64,000 nt of DNA, taken from the NCBI RefSeq assembly GCF_000373965.1, contig NZ_KB892838.1:62001-126000 (forward strand), given 5' to 3'. Position 1 is the stretch's first letter; each line of letters begins with the position of its first letter. Both the position numbers and the translations under genes were made by a program. This DNA comes from Uliginosibacterium gangwonense DSM 18521 (GTDB lineage: Bacteria; Pseudomonadota; Gammaproteobacteria; Burkholderiales; Rhodocyclaceae). The notes below the pieces were generated by a model. That model saw only the letters and a list, made by a program, of their open reading frames with translations. It was not told the DNA's origin and ran no database searches. Shown here in pieces: positions 38,694 through 48,498 of the stretch.

Positions 38694-41269
38694 TTCTGCG
38701 CAGAAAGCGTCGCCGCAGGACCTGCTTGCAAGGGATCGATCCGGGCAGGCAGGTCCACACTGAACGTGGAGCCTTTCCCCACCGCAGAAACCAGATGGAT
38801 ATGCCCATCCATCAGGGTTGTGAGCTTGAGCACCAACGAGAGCCCCAATCCGGTTCCCCCCTTGTCACGCTGGGTTTTCCCCCCTACCCCGCCAAACTTC
38901 TCAAATACAGCTTTTTGATCCTGCGGAGCAATCCCGCAGCCGGTATCTGTTACAGCAAAACACACCCGCTGATCATCCCCACTGACTTTCAGGCGGACAT
39001 AGCCAGCCTCGGTGAACTTGATCGCGTTGTTGATGAGGTTGTTGAGGATCTGGCGCAGTCGCAGGCTATCCAGAATCAGGGTTTCCGGCACACGTTCATC
39101 CAGCATCAGATCCAGTGTCACACCCTTTGAGTGGGCGTGTGTCTGGTGGGCATGCAGCACATCCATCAGGAAAGTAGCCAATGGGAAGGGCTCTACGTGC
39201 AGCACCATCTTGCCAGACTCCACCTTGACCATATCCAGCAGATCATTCACCACCCCTAATAGGTGCTTGCCGGAATTCTTGATCGTGACAACGTGCTCAA
39301 GTTGCGTCGGGTCGGAGAGGTCCATCTCCAGCAATTCGGCAAAACCCAGAATCCCATTCAACGGGGTGCGCAGTTCGTGCGACACGGTTGCCAGAAATTC
39401 CGTCTTGATCTGGTTGGCTTCCTCTGCCTTGGCACGTGCGTCCTTCAGGCGTCGGAAGGAATCTTCCACGCTGTTGGCCATGCGGTTGAGCGCCTGGGCA
39501 AGCTGCCCCATTTCATCCAGCGAGCGAACCTGGAAGCGTTGAGTCAGGTCCCCCGCCTCAAAACGGCTGATTCCCTGAACCAGCTCTGCAATGTGACGCA
39601 CCAAAAAGCCTGCCACCCAGACGGCAATACCAATCACCAATACCACCATCAGCAAGGTTGCCCCTGCCAATGACCTTGTCATCTCCCGCATGGATTGATC
39701 CACCATATCGAGCAAGCCCTGGCGATCTCTACGGAAGGCTTGGTCCTTCTCCTGGATCGTCTGGTTGATCTGCCGCGCAGACTCTGTTGCCGCGTGGTGG
39801 AAGTCCTCGACATTCGCGCCAATGGTCACAAACCCAAACCCCTGTGGCGAGTTGGCATACTGACCCGTGTTGTACGGAATGGCCGCCGCCGTGGTGAGTT
39901 TGTGCAAACCGCTGAAGAAGATTTCGAACGAGCCCGAACCGCCCTTCTCCGTCAATTGATTCCAACCGGCACATTGCGGCGAAAAATTCAAATACCGGCA
40001 ATCCAGGCCAATCGTGCCTGCCACCAACATTTGAGGGGCCGCCTGACGCTGTAACGATTGTCCGGCAAACGGCTTGAGCTGGCGCGAAAACTCGCGCCAG
40101 GGCTTTTTGGACGCCTGCCAGCTTGCGTAGGTTTGCTGGTCCAGCCAGGGGGCGACCTCCTCGCCCGTGGCCGGGTCGTAGCCGGGGATCATGTAATCGC
40201 GCGGATGTGCAATTGCGCGGCTGTTGTGATCCCAGATGAACGCGTAGTTGCCTGATGTGGCATCAATGATTGAAGCATAACGCTCGCTGGTGGGCCTGAT
40301 GCGGTCGGTAAACTGGCGGATATGGTCATGATCCAGGGCCAGGGTCACATACCCGATGATCTTCCCGGCGCGTACAACCGGCGTCCCCCAGCGGACGATA
40401 CCCCTGAAACGCTTCCCAACCGGATTCTCGGTCCCCGCATAGGCAGACTTCTCAGGTTCGTACGCAATATGCGCTTTTTTTGCGGCCTCTGGTGTGTACG
40501 GGCCTACCACATGGCTGCCCACGTAGGCCCCCATCACGTCGGACACATAGATCTGCCCAGGTTTGAGGCGTTGTAGTTCCGGCCAATAATGCTCTGCCTT
40601 CACAAAGGTGTTCTGCCGCACAGTCACATCGCGCAAACCTGGCTGCATGAGATCGCCATGCGTTACCTTGACCCGTTCCATGCCATGCAGATCAATGAAG
40701 GTAATCTCAACATACAGGGGCTGAAGCGACATCTCCCCCAGATATTCCGGTGGCCGGGCGTGGAAGGCCTTGGCGTTATCGGGCAAAGCCTGCTTGGGGT
40801 CTGCCGCCAAGGCTCTATCCGCCACCTTGGGCTTGACCGCTTCCCAATGCCGACCATCGGCGGCAAGTTTCCAGGCCCCGTGCATATACTGGGGGCGCAC
40901 CCGATTGGCAATGAAATTGCGGAAGCTTGTTTCCGTGGGCTCCAGTTGGGCGGCAAGCAAAACATCCGCATCCCGCTCGTACAAAAAGTTGGCAATGGCC
41001 CGTGCAGTATCTGTCGTCAGCCGCTCGATGGATTCGCGCGAACGATCATCCAATGCCTGGATCGCATCTCCGGTGACCTTGTCCCCCACCTGGCGGATCG
41101 TGCCGACCATGTTGTCAGCCATGCCTGCAGCGCGCACGCCCAATTTGCTGCCCAGGTGGCTAGCCACCGACCATGCCATCCAAGCCAGCAATACCAAAGG
41201 CACCACCTTGATGACAACAAAGATCAGGATCAGTTTGGCACGCAGGCCCAAGGTGCGAAAACTCATCAA
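38687..41269 (-). CDS. membrane histidine kinase with a large periplasmic sensor, HAMP and HisKA-HATPase
   Basis: The 860 residues start with a membrane helix (residues 12-35, [23 protein letters not shown] without its flanks), then a periplasmic sensor of about 475 residues that includes a Cache-like part ([18 protein letters not shown]). A second membrane helix ([24 protein letters not shown], near residue 535) leads into HAMP ([12 protein letters not shown]). The kinase core has His631 in [11 protein letters not shown], the N box LINNAIKF and the G boxes DTGCGIAP and GGTGLGLSL. There is no receiver domain and no response regulator nearby. It is 61 bases downstream of a second kinase and a FIST sensor. 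The periplasmic part has several Cys, for example in GLDCRY and PQCAGW. Confidence 0.9.
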   Translation of the reverse strand: MMSFRTLGLRAKLILIFVVIKVVPLVLLAWMAWSVASHLGSKLGVRAAGMADNMVGTIRQVGDKVTGDAIQALDDRSRESIERLTTDTARAIANFLYERDADVLLAAQLEPTETSFRNFIANRVRPQYMHGAWKLAADGRHWEAVKPKVADRALAADPKQALPDNAKAFHARPPEYLGEMSLQPLYVEITFIDLHGMERVKVTHGDLMQPGLRDVTVRQNTFVKAEHYWPELQRLKPGQIYVSDVMGAYVGSHVVGPYTPEAAKKAHIAYEPEKSAYAGTENPVGKRFRGIVRWGTPVVRAGKIIGYVTLALDHDHIRQFTDRIRPTSERYASIIDATSGNYAFIWDHNSRAIAHPRDYMIPGYDPATGEEVAPWLDQQTYASWQASKKPWREFSRQLKPFAGQSLQRQAAPQMLVAGTIGLDCRYLNFSPQCAGWNQLTEKGGSGSFEIFFSGLHKLTTAAAIPYNTGQYANSPQGFGFVTIGANVEDFHHAATESARQINQTIQEKDQAFRRDRQGLLDMVDQSMREMTRSLAGATLLMVVLVIGIAVWVAGFLVRHIAELVQGISRFEAGDLTQRFQVRSLDEMGQLAQALNRMANSVEDSFRRLKDARAKAEEANQIKTEFLATVSHELRTPLNGILGFAELLEMDLSDPTQLEHVVTIKNSGKHLLGVVNDLLDMVKVESGKMVLHVEPFPLATFLMDVLHAHQTHAHSKGVTLDLMLDERVPETLILDSLRLRQILNNLINNAIKFTEAGYVRLKVSGDDQRVCFAVTDTGCGIAPQDQKAVFEKFGGVGGKTQRDKGGTGLGLSLVLKLTTLMDGHIHLVSAVGKGSTFSVDLPARIDPLQAGPAATLSAQNQ

Positions 41270-41329
41270 ACTCCCATGCCTCAGTATGTTGAGGTGCTAT
41301 TGTTGTTGAACTCTAGGTGTTCCACGCAT

Positions 41330-42463
41330 TCAACGTGGCACAATAATCTCGACTACCGCGCCCCCATCCCGGTGGTTACGCGCCTTGATCTGCCCGCCAT
41401 GCTGCAACACTATCTCCCGGGCGATGGCCAACCCCAGGCCTACGCCACCGGCACCCGTCTTGGTGCGACTACTCTGCATGAATTTGTCGAAAATCAGCTC
41501 TTCCTCACCACTTGGAATCCCCGGACCTTGATCTTTGATTGCCAGACGCAAGGCTGGACGCATGGCCTTGGCATCCCCAGGCAAAAACGCTTCATCCAGC
41601 ATCACTTCCAGCACACCACCCTTGGGCGAATACTTGATCGCATTGGAATACACGTTCAGCACCACCCGCAAGAAGCGTTCCGCCTCCACGCAGGCGTGGG
41701 TATCCAGGGTGGATACCCTGTGCTCCAGCCTAAGCTGTTTTGCTTCGATCAGGATACCAAGTTCGCTCTCAACCCGCGACACCAAACCCACGACATCACA
41801 AGGTATGGCCTGAGGACGAGAGGGCGCGGCCTCCAGCCTGGCAATGTCCAACAGATCCATCACCAGACTGCTCAGACGAGTGCTGCTCTGATGAATGCGC
41901 TCAAAATAATTCTTGAGTTTTTCAAGGCCCGCCGTATCGATGCGCTCCATGCCCAAACAGGCATAGGAAATAATTGCGTGCAAGGGCGTTCTGAATTCAT
42001 GCGACATATTCGCTAGAAACTCACTTTTGAGCGCATTGGCGCGCTCGGCAATTTCCTTGGCGTGGATCACATCAGCAGTCTGGGCCGCCACCAGTTCCGA
42101 GAGATGATCGCGGTGGCGACGCACCTCAGCCTCGGAACACCGCAATGAGATGTGCGCGGCTTTCAGCTCCTCAATCAAGGCCTGCTGGCGGGCCTGCTCT
42201 TGCTCCAGTTCGAACTTTGCCTGTTGCAAGGCACGGTTAACCTTCTCATTCTCTGCCAATGCCGTGCGTAACTCGGCAGTGCGCTTATGCACTTGTTCTT
42301 CAAGCATCACCGTGGTCTGAAACAGGTTGAAATCAGACCCCTGCAGGCTGGTACTACGCTCGGCCCTATCTATCAGCACCCGCACCACCTTACCCAGACG
42401 CACGCACTCGGCCTTGAGCCGATTCAGTTCTTCTGTCTCCACGGGTTCAAGCGGTTCTATCAC
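41330..42463 (-). CDS. soluble histidine kinase coupled to the FIST sensor
   Basis: This kinase has no membrane helix. An N-terminal coiled coil (LEEQVHKRTAELRTALAENEKV to EEVRRHRDHLSEL-like heptads) leads into HisKA with His155 in ANMSHEFRTPL, then the N box VYSNAIKYSP and the G boxes KDQGPGIP and GVGLGLAIA. I chose a GTG start at 42463 because a GGAG site is seven bases ahead; TTG 42493 is an alternative. Either start lies inside the end of the FIST gene, so the two are translationally coupled, and FIST probably provides the signal input. No response regulator is encoded nearby. With the GTG start it has 377 residues. Confidence 0.85.
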   Translation of the reverse strand: MIEPLEPVETEELNRLKAECVRLGKVVRVLIDRAERSTSLQGSDFNLFQTTVMLEEQVHKRTAELRTALAENEKVNRALQQAKFELEQEQARQQALIEELKAAHISLRCSEAEVRRHRDHLSELVAAQTADVIHAKEIAERANALKSEFLANMSHEFRTPLHAIISYACLGMERIDTAGLEKLKNYFERIHQSSTRLSSLVMDLLDIARLEAAPSRPQAIPCDVVGLVSRVESELGILIEAKQLRLEHRVSTLDTHACVEAERFLRVVLNVYSNAIKYSPKGGVLEVMLDEAFLPGDAKAMRPALRLAIKDQGPGIPSGEEELIFDKFMQSSRTKTGAGGVGLGLAIAREIVLQHGGQIKARNHRDGGAVVEIIVPR

Positions 42464-43607
42464 ACACCTTCTCCGCAAGCGATCCAATTGCAACCCCTGT
42501 CAAAGTCTGATTGATGTGCACGCCCCGATATTGTTCACCGAAGGTACATAACCCCGCCACCGAGTTATCCCGGTACAGTTTCTGGATCACGTCTGCAAAA
42601 GGATGGCGCTCCACCTCCAGGCGACGCAGCACACACTCGCAGCCCAGTATCAGCAGCGGCGCCCCAATTCTTTCACGAATCTGCCCAAAACACTGCGTCA
42701 GGTTCTCAACCATATCCGCACCATGGGCAACGCGTAGTACAACCCCTTCCTCAATGGCGCAGAAAAATTTCAGGCTTTTGTCGGGCAGCACTCGTTGGAT
42801 GGATCGTACATAATGGTTGTTACCGATGTTGACTACGACGGGCCTGTCGGCAAACAGGCTGGCGCAGACATCCCCCGCGCTGACACCAACACAGCGGGCA
42901 TATTCTTCAACAGCAGGCAGGCCATTGAACTCCCGCACGATTCGATGCTTTTCATCCGCTTCGGTCACAACCAGGCGCTCTTCACCAGGGATGAAATGTT
43001 GGGTCATGAAAATCTCGAATGGCAACGCTGTCGCAACTGCCAGCACAGCCACGGTATCGCGGCAAAACGCCCCCTCCACAAACACCATGGCGCGTTCAAA
43101 ATGCAAATTATCACCCACTGAGCCGCCCACTAAGGGAATGGGGCCCAATGCCCCCTGGATCAGACGAGTCACCACTTCCTCGCGCACCGACAGCCCGTCG
43201 ATCAACTGGAAGGCAAATGTGTTGCTCACATTGACAGGCGCCACCTGCTTTTCCAATTGCTGGCGCAGGCTATTCACCATTTGTTGCGCCTGGGCCGTGC
43301 TAAAGTCTTGCAAACCTTCCATATGGGCGCTCGCCACCTTGCAGGTCTGCACAGGGAATCCGATGCCCACCAGCGATTGCGTTTGCCCATAGGCCAAGGG
43401 CCCCAGGCTGCCCGCCGAAGTCCCCCCTAACACGGAAATGCCCTTGAAGCGCTGATTGATCTCCGCGGCTAAAGTGTCCAGATCGTAAGCGCTGGAGCAA
43501 AAGAACAGCAGCAAAGCCAGGTCGGTGCCAGCAAAGCCCTCATGAATTTCACGCACCGCCTCGCGCGCATCGGGCGAGCAGGACTGAACGGTACGAAAAG
43601 CCTGCAT
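42447..43607 (-). CDS. FIST N- and C-domain signal transduction protein
   Basis: FIST proteins are predicted sensors of small ligands such as amino acids, found with kinases, chemoreceptors or cyclases. The 386 residues contain the FIST N part (LALLLFFCSSAYDLDTLAAEIN to GGTSAGSLGPLAYG, with the glycine-rich turn) and FIST C (RPVVVNIGNNHYVRSIQRVLPD to LGCECVLRRLEVE), including the GCECVLRR segment that is conserved in FIST C. A GGAG site lies nine bases before the ATG. The downstream kinase gene starts within its last codons. It is divergent from prfB. The ligand is unknown; the cytoplasmic location is inferred from the lack of an export signal. Confidence 0.9.
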   Translation of the reverse strand: MQAFRTVQSCSPDAREAVREIHEGFAGTDLALLLFFCSSAYDLDTLAAEINQRFKGISVLGGTSAGSLGPLAYGQTQSLVGIGFPVQTCKVASAHMEGLQDFSTAQAQQMVNSLRQQLEKQVAPVNVSNTFAFQLIDGLSVREEVVTRLIQGALGPIPLVGGSVGDNLHFERAMVFVEGAFCRDTVAVLAVATALPFEIFMTQHFIPGEERLVVTEADEKHRIVREFNGLPAVEEYARCVGVSAGDVCASLFADRPVVVNIGNNHYVRSIQRVLPDKSLKFFCAIEEGVVLRVAHGADMVENLTQCFGQIRERIGAPLLILGCECVLRRLEVERHPFADVIQKLYRDNSVAGLCTFGEQYRGVHINQTLTGVAIGSLAEKVCDRTA

Positions 43608-43722
43608 GGGTGTTGTCTCCTCTGTTTTCCTGTTTATACCTTGAGTCCTGAATCAGGCGGATGCCTGACACACACATCCAACACCGCTCGGCAAAGAATT
43701 CGGCGGAACTCCCGCCCCCGGC

Positions 43723-43728
43723 TATAAT
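43723..43728 (+). promoter_or_regulatory. -10 element (TATAAT) upstream of prfB
   Basis: TATAAT is 33 bases before the prfB ATG. No convincing -35 box at 17 bases distance is seen, so the promoter is only partly supported. Confidence 0.45.
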
Positions 43729-43761
43729 GATGAGTTTTCCGGAATTCAAGGGACTGTCACC

Positions 43762-44866
43762 ATGGAAGCAGAACGCCTTAACGCGATCACCAACAAGATG
43801 TCTGAACTCAAGGATAGAGTCCAAGACCTTCGGAGGTATCTTTGACTACGACAACAAAGCAGAAAAGTTGATCGAAGTCAGTAAGCAGCTCGAAGACCCC
43901 AGCGTCTGGAACGACCAGAAACGCGCCCTTGAGTTGGGCCGCGAGAAAAAAGAGCTGGAAGGCGTGGTACTCACTCTGGAAGGCATCGGGCAAAAACTGG
44001 CTGACTGTACAGAATTGTTTGAACTGGCCAGCCTCGAAGACGATGAGGACACGTTTGTGGCCGTTGAGGCCGATGTAGCCGATGCGGACGCCCGTATTGC
44101 CCAGCTTGAATTCCGCCGCATGTTCAACAATCCGATGGACCCCCAGCCTGCGTTCATCGAAATCCAGTCTGGTGCGGGTGGAACAGAAGCCCAGGATTGG
44201 GCCAGCATGCTCGAACGCATGTACCTGCGCTATTGCGAGCGCAAAGGCTTTCAGGTTGAGCTGATGGAAGAGTCCGAAGGGGACGTGGCCGGCATCAAGA
44301 GCTGCACGATCAAGATCACGGGCGAATACGCCTACGGTTACCTGCGCACCGAAACGGGTGTGCATCGTCTGGTACGCAAGAGCCCGTTTGACTCCAATGC
44401 ACGGCGTCACACGAGCTTCGTATCGGTGTTTGTATTCCCGGAAGTGGACGACTCCATCGAAATCGATGTCAATCCCGCAGATGTGCGTACCGATACTTAT
44501 CGCGCCTCCGGTGCGGGGGGCCAGCACATCAACAAAACCGACTCCGCCGTGCGTTTGACTCACGTTCCCACCGGTATTGTTGTGCAGTGCCAAAACGACC
44601 GCTCGCAACACCGCAACCGCGACGAAGCCTGGAAGATGCTGCGCGCCCGCCTGTATGAGCTGGAACTGCGCAAACGTCAGGCTGAGCAGCAGAAACTTGA
44701 AGACGCCAAGAGCGATATCGGCTGGGGCCATCAGATTCGTTCCTACGTGCTTGACCAGAGCCGCATCAAGGATCTGCGTACCAACCACGAAGTCGGCAAT
44801 ACCCAGGGCGTGCTTGATGGCGACCTGGACGACTTCATCGAAGCCAGCCTCAAGCAAGGCGTGTAA
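43762..44866 (+). CDS. prfB: peptide chain release factor 2, made by programmed +1 frameshift
   Basis: RF2 recognises UAA and UGA. The gene is split: the first frame runs from ATG 43762 for 27 codons to an in-frame TGA (43843-43845). Translation shifts forward by one base at CTT-TGA-C and continues from GAC (43844) to the stop at 44866, giving 367 residues. The shift site GGAGGTATCTTTGAC has an internal ribosome-like GGAGG at 43832-43836, as in Escherichia coli. The later part has the class I release-factor GGQ motif in [16 protein letters not shown], and the SPF anticodon-like tripeptide in KSPFDSN. This autoregulates RF2: low RF2 favours the shift. No lysS follows, unlike in many relatives. 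Confidence 0.96.
43832..43846 (+). promoter_or_regulatory. prfB programmed frameshift site
   Basis: GGAGGTATCTTTGAC: an internal Shine-Dalgarno-like GGAGG three bases ahead of the slippery CTT, next to UGA-C. The ribosome slips from CTT-TGA to GAC in the +1 frame. Confidence 0.93.
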
Positions 44867-44898
44867 TCACTCGTCCGCACCGGAGAAGTCTGTACGCA

Positions 44899-46218
44899 AT
44901 GAGCCGATTGTTGATCTGTCTGGGTTTCGCCATGCTGCTGGGCGGCATGGCGCATGCTGCAGAACCTGCGGCGGGCAAGGCCACAACGCCCTCTGCCCCA
45001 CGCTCGGCGGATGCCGAACGCATTTTTGAGGAATCCCGCCCACGGCTGCTGCAAATCCGCACGCTCACGCGTTCGGGAGGGTCGCAGTACGTGATCGGCT
45101 CAGGCTTCCTGGTTGGCAGCGATCTGGCAGTGAGCAATTTCCATGTCGTATCGGAATGGATCAGCGCCAGTACGCGCTATCAGCTTGAATGGGTCAGCAC
45201 CGATAATCAGCACGGCCCTGCGGAAGTACTGGCGATTGACCTTGCGCACGACCTTTCCGTTATCCGCCTCAAGGGCGCAATACCCGCTCATACGCCTTAC
45301 GCGCTGGCAGCGGACGAGCCGCGCCGGGGAGAACGGGTATTCTCGCTAGGACGACCGCTTGACTTGGGGTTCAACATCGTTGAAGGAACTCACAACGGTT
45401 TGGTGGAAGGAGACTTCCGCGAGCAATACCACTTCTCCGGCGCCATCAACGCAGGCATGAGTGGTGGCCCGGCAGTCAATCAGGCAGGCGAAGTGTTTGG
45501 CATCAATGTCGCCCGCAATCTGCGCGGGGATCTGATCAGCTATCTGGTGCCTGCACATTTTGCCCGCACACTGCTGGAAAACATCCCCAAAACGGCGCCA
45601 AGCGCAGATGCACTGCGTAATGCGATGAACCAGCAACTGGCAGCCCGCCAGAAACTGCTGCTCGGCAAACTGTTTGCCCAAGCCTTGCCCACCCGCAAAC
45701 TAGGCCCGTTCAGCATCAATGCAGAAACGCCGCCTTTGCTCAAATGCTGGTCGCAAGCCGATGCACAAAAAGCAACACGGCCTTACGCCCGTGACAGCAT
45801 GAACTGTGAAGTCGACGCCGACCTGTTCCTGGGCAACAACCTGAGCGCAGGCAGCGTCAGCATTGAGCATGTCCGGGTTCACAGCAACGCCCTGTCGCGT
45901 CTGCGTTTCGCAACGCTGGCAAGCAGTCTGTACGAACTACCCACCACCTGGATTCCTGCTTCACAAGCGGGGCAGGAACGTTGCGATGACCAGTTTGTGC
46001 GCCTGGGTGAGCATAGCTGGCGCGTAGGCCGCTGTTTACGGGCCTTGCGCCGTTTTGACAAACTCTATCAGTTGCGTCTGGTCGCGGTCTCGATGGACCG
46101 ACGCGAACCCGATGCCCAAGGCGAACGCCAGGCCCTGTCCTCACGCCTGAGCGTTACCAGCGCCAGCTTTGAAGACGCCAGCCTTGCCACACGCCGCTTC
46201 CTGGAGGCATTGCGATGA
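44899..46218 (+). CDS. exported trypsin-like serine protease (S1C/HtrA-like catalytic domain)
   Basis: The 439 residues begin with a signal peptide (SRLLICLGFAMLLGGMAHA). The trypsin-like domain has the complete triad: His82 in VSNFHVV, Asp118 in LAHDLSV and Ser188 in AGMSGGPAV. No PDZ domain follows; instead there is a C-terminal region of about 240 residues with several Cys (KCWSQADAQ, MNCEVDAD, ERCDDQF, RCLRALRRF) and no recognisable fold. It is the first gene of a five-gene operon, 32 bases after prfB, and overlaps the FHA gene by four bases (ATGA). The product would act in the periplasm, perhaps on a partner encoded in this operon. The pairing of protease, FHA and SMC genes is unusual. 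Confidence 0.85.
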   Translation: MSRLLICLGFAMLLGGMAHAAEPAAGKATTPSAPRSADAERIFEESRPRLLQIRTLTRSGGSQYVIGSGFLVGSDLAVSNFHVVSEWISASTRYQLEWVSTDNQHGPAEVLAIDLAHDLSVIRLKGAIPAHTPYALAADEPRRGERVFSLGRPLDLGFNIVEGTHNGLVEGDFREQYHFSGAINAGMSGGPAVNQAGEVFGINVARNLRGDLISYLVPAHFARTLLENIPKTAPSADALRNAMNQQLAARQKLLLGKLFAQALPTRKLGPFSINAETPPLLKCWSQADAQKATRPYARDSMNCEVDADLFLGNNLSAGSVSIEHVRVHSNALSRLRFATLASSLYELPTTWIPASQAGQERCDDQFVRLGEHSWRVGRCLRALRRFDKLYQLRLVAVSMDRREPDAQGERQALSSRLSVTSASFEDASLATRRFLEALR

Positions 46219-47207
46219 CAGAAGGCTACATCATCGAATTTGCCAGCCGGGCGGGAGAATTCCTGTTCCGCCAGTCCCTGGGGGAACTACCTGCAACAGT
46301 AGGAAGGGCACTCAACAACGACTTCATCGTTGATGACCCCTATGTAGCGGCCCAGCACCTACGCCTGGAAATCGCCCCGGAGGCTGACGGTGCCATCCTG
46401 GTCACAGATCTGGGTAGCCGCAACGGCCTGCAGAAAGATGGCAAGCGTGTAGCCCAGATACGTCTGTGCTGTGGCGAGACAATCAGCTTCGGCCACACCA
46501 CCTTGCGTCTGCGCCACGTTCAGGAACAGGTTGCGCCAGAGCGGATCGATCTGTTCGCTTCGCGCATGTTCTCGCAGCCAGTAGCCATCCTGCTGTTCAC
46601 CCTGTCGGTGGCAACCGCGCTGGCCGACGTCCCCTTCTCCCATCTAGAGGCGATCTCCGCCACAATCTGGCTGGGTGGGGCACTCGGCTTTGGCGCATTA
46701 CTGCTGGGGTGGGCAGCTTTCTGGTCGATATTGGGGCGGATTTTTGCCGGACGGGCGCAATTCATCGCCCATCTGGCGATTGCTGGATGGAGCTACCTGA
46801 GCATCTATTGGGGCAGCCTGTTGTGTACCCTTGCTGCGTTTTCCCTATCATGGGCACTCTTGGCCCAAGGAAGCAAAGTCCTGATGGGGGTCGTCGGTAT
46901 ATGGGCCTTGCATCGCCACCTCTCTCTGGCGCAGATGCGCTGGCCGCGCCTGAACTTCCCTCTGGCGGTAGCATTGCTGGCGCTGCCAACAACTTTCCTG
47001 GCGCTGAATACCTGGAAGAGTGAGCATCGCCTGCTCGATACCGATACCTTGGATACCCTCTACGACCCTGCTTTGCGCATCCGGGGAGATCAATCCCTGG
47101 ACCAGTTCATGAGTGAAATGCCTGCTTTGCGTGAGCGCGCTGATGCACAACGCAAACCGGCAGATGAAGAGGATGATGCATCAGAGGACACAAGTAACGA
47201 TGAGTGA
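46215..47207 (+). CDS. FHA-domain integral membrane protein
   Basis: The 330 residues begin with an FHA domain (about residues 25-102), a phosphothreonine-binding fold: GR at 30-31, QHLRLE at 47-52 and the SRNGL turn at 68-72. The usual Ser two positions before the QH pair is Ala45 or Ala46 here, so phosphopeptide binding may be weakened. Five hydrophobic helices follow, about residues 121-138, 147-175, 183-215, 220-240 and 247-265. If FHA is cytoplasmic, the last 60 residues would be periplasmic, on the protease side. That tail is acidic at its end (ADEEDDASEDTSNDE). It overlaps the protease gene by four bases and the next gene by eight. Confidence 0.82.
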   Translation: MTEGYIIEFASRAGEFLFRQSLGELPATVGRALNNDFIVDDPYVAAQHLRLEIAPEADGAILVTDLGSRNGLQKDGKRVAQIRLCCGETISFGHTTLRLRHVQEQVAPERIDLFASRMFSQPVAILLFTLSVATALADVPFSHLEAISATIWLGGALGFGALLLGWAAFWSILGRIFAGRAQFIAHLAIAGWSYLSIYWGSLLCTLAAFSLSWALLAQGSKVLMGVVGIWALHRHLSLAQMRWPRLNFPLAVALLALPTTFLALNTWKSEHRLLDTDTLDTLYDPALRIRGDQSLDQFMSEMPALRERADAQRKPADEEDDASEDTSNDE

Positions 47208-48498
47208 AACCCAACTGGTTCATGACCATTTCAATCTGGCCAGTTTCCTGATTCCGGAAGTAGCCCTTGATGACGTACCGGCCCTATGGTCGCTGGTGCG
47301 CTCACGGGAGTTGATCAACACCTTCATCACCCTGTTCCGGGGCGGTGAGGAAGAGGTATTCATCCGCCTGCATGTGCTGCGTGAGATTGGTGCGCGTGCG
47401 GATCAACCTTCCTGGCTACCCGAGGAGCTGCGGCGGCATTTTTCGTATATTGACCCGATCAAGCTCGAAACCGTATTGGGGCGCCTGCGCGGCAACGGCC
47501 TGATGGTGTATGGCGAAGCTGGAGCCTACCGCTTCTCGGACGCAGGCCGCAACGCGGTTGCAGCCATGGCCATGCTCCTGCGTTTTGAAGATCACGAAGA
47601 CGCAGAGTTGGGCTTTCTCACCACACAATTAGCAGGCATGCAGGCCACGGGTACGGTAACACCTGAAGTGCTGCAACACCTGCTGGCCAAACTCAACGCC
47701 CTGGCCGCCTCGTTTGAGGACGCCATCGCCTCAGGCTCGGAATTCCGCATTCTGGAAGCCCGTTCGCATCTATCGAGTAATGTGCGCTGGCTGGAAAAAG
47801 GGACAACTGTTCTGCGTGGTCTGCTCGTCGAAGAGGAAATCAGCCCGGAAACCAGTCGTATCGCCCATGCAATCGGCTTGGCCCAGAGCCGCTTGGCGCG
47901 GGTTGATGCAGCCTTCCAGCGGGCGCTGAACAAAATCGAATCACAACGCGTCACGCTGGGCGCTTCCGGGGTGTCATCTTCGGATGCTGCCGCATGGTTG
48001 CGTGGCCTGGACTCCAGACGCATTGCGGCCTTGGCTGAAGGTGCCCTGGGCGCCGGACCACAAACACAATTCCTGGCGGGGGGGCATGAACTGCTGGACC
48101 GTGCCGAATCGGCCCTGTCTGAAGAAGTACGACAGATGGAAGCCGACAGCTCACTCCCCAGCGCAGAGCAGGCCCCCGAAAACGAAGTGCCCCCTACTGA
48201 GGACTTGAGCCTGCTGGTCAGGCTGGCCGAGCGCCTGGTCGACATCCCCGCCTCAACACCAGCCAGCAAGCTGGTGTTGGGCGGCGGTTTCGGCCCGGCC
48301 AGTTATCGCCTCTCCCTGCTTTCTCTTTTGGGCAATGAAGAAGCCCAGGCCGAAGGCCCGGTCGCCAACCTGACCCAGATGCCTTACGACCTGTTGCTTG
48401 AAGATTACCTGGTTGAAGTGATGGAAGATGAAATCTCCCACATCTCGGCAGGCAATGTTGTACGTCGTGATACCACGACGATGGAGTCTCAGTCATGA
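47200..48498 (+). CDS. winged-helix/kleisin-like subunit of an SMC complex (MukF/MksF-like)
   Basis: This 432-residue protein starts at ATG 47200, overlapping the FHA gene by eight bases; in-frame starts farther upstream lie inside that gene. Residues about 25-120 look like a winged helix (RELINTFITLFRGGEEEVFIRLHVLREIG, then LETVLGRLRGNGLMVYGEAGAYRFSDAGR). A helical middle part (TTQLAGMQATGTVTPEVLQHLLAKLNALAASF) and another helical stretch end in an acidic tail. MukF- and MksF-type kleisins have such a winged-helix start and a helical body. No homology search was possible, so this family call rests on size, order and context: next to a small winged-helix gene and an SMC gene. Confidence 0.55.
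   Translation: MSETQLVHDHFNLASFLIPEVALDDVPALWSLVRSRELINTFITLFRGGEEEVFIRLHVLREIGARADQPSWLPEELRRHFSYIDPIKLETVLGRLRGNGLMVYGEAGAYRFSDAGRNAVAAMAMLLRFEDHEDAELGFLTTQLAGMQATGTVTPEVLQHLLAKLNALAASFEDAIASGSEFRILEARSHLSSNVRWLEKGTTVLRGLLVEEEISPETSRIAHAIGLAQSRLARVDAAFQRALNKIESQRVTLGASGVSSSDAAAWLRGLDSRRIAALAEGALGAGPQTQFLAGGHELLDRAESALSEEVRQMEADSSLPSAEQAPENEVPPTEDLSLLVRLAERLVDIPASTPASKLVLGGGFGPASYRLSLLSLLGNEEAQAEGPVANLTQMPYDLLLEDYLVEVMEDEISHISAGNVVRRDTTTMESQS

Noticed and set aside
40589-42016. 475-codon plus-strand frame opposite the two kinase genes
   Set aside because: It spans the end of one kinase gene and the start of another on the opposite strand and has no motif; the kinase motifs are unambiguous.
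43661-43761. Extended prfB start upstream of the ATG at 43762
   Set aside because: The continuous frame from 43661 bypasses the programmed shift; the conserved RF2 N-terminus begins at 43762 in the other frame.
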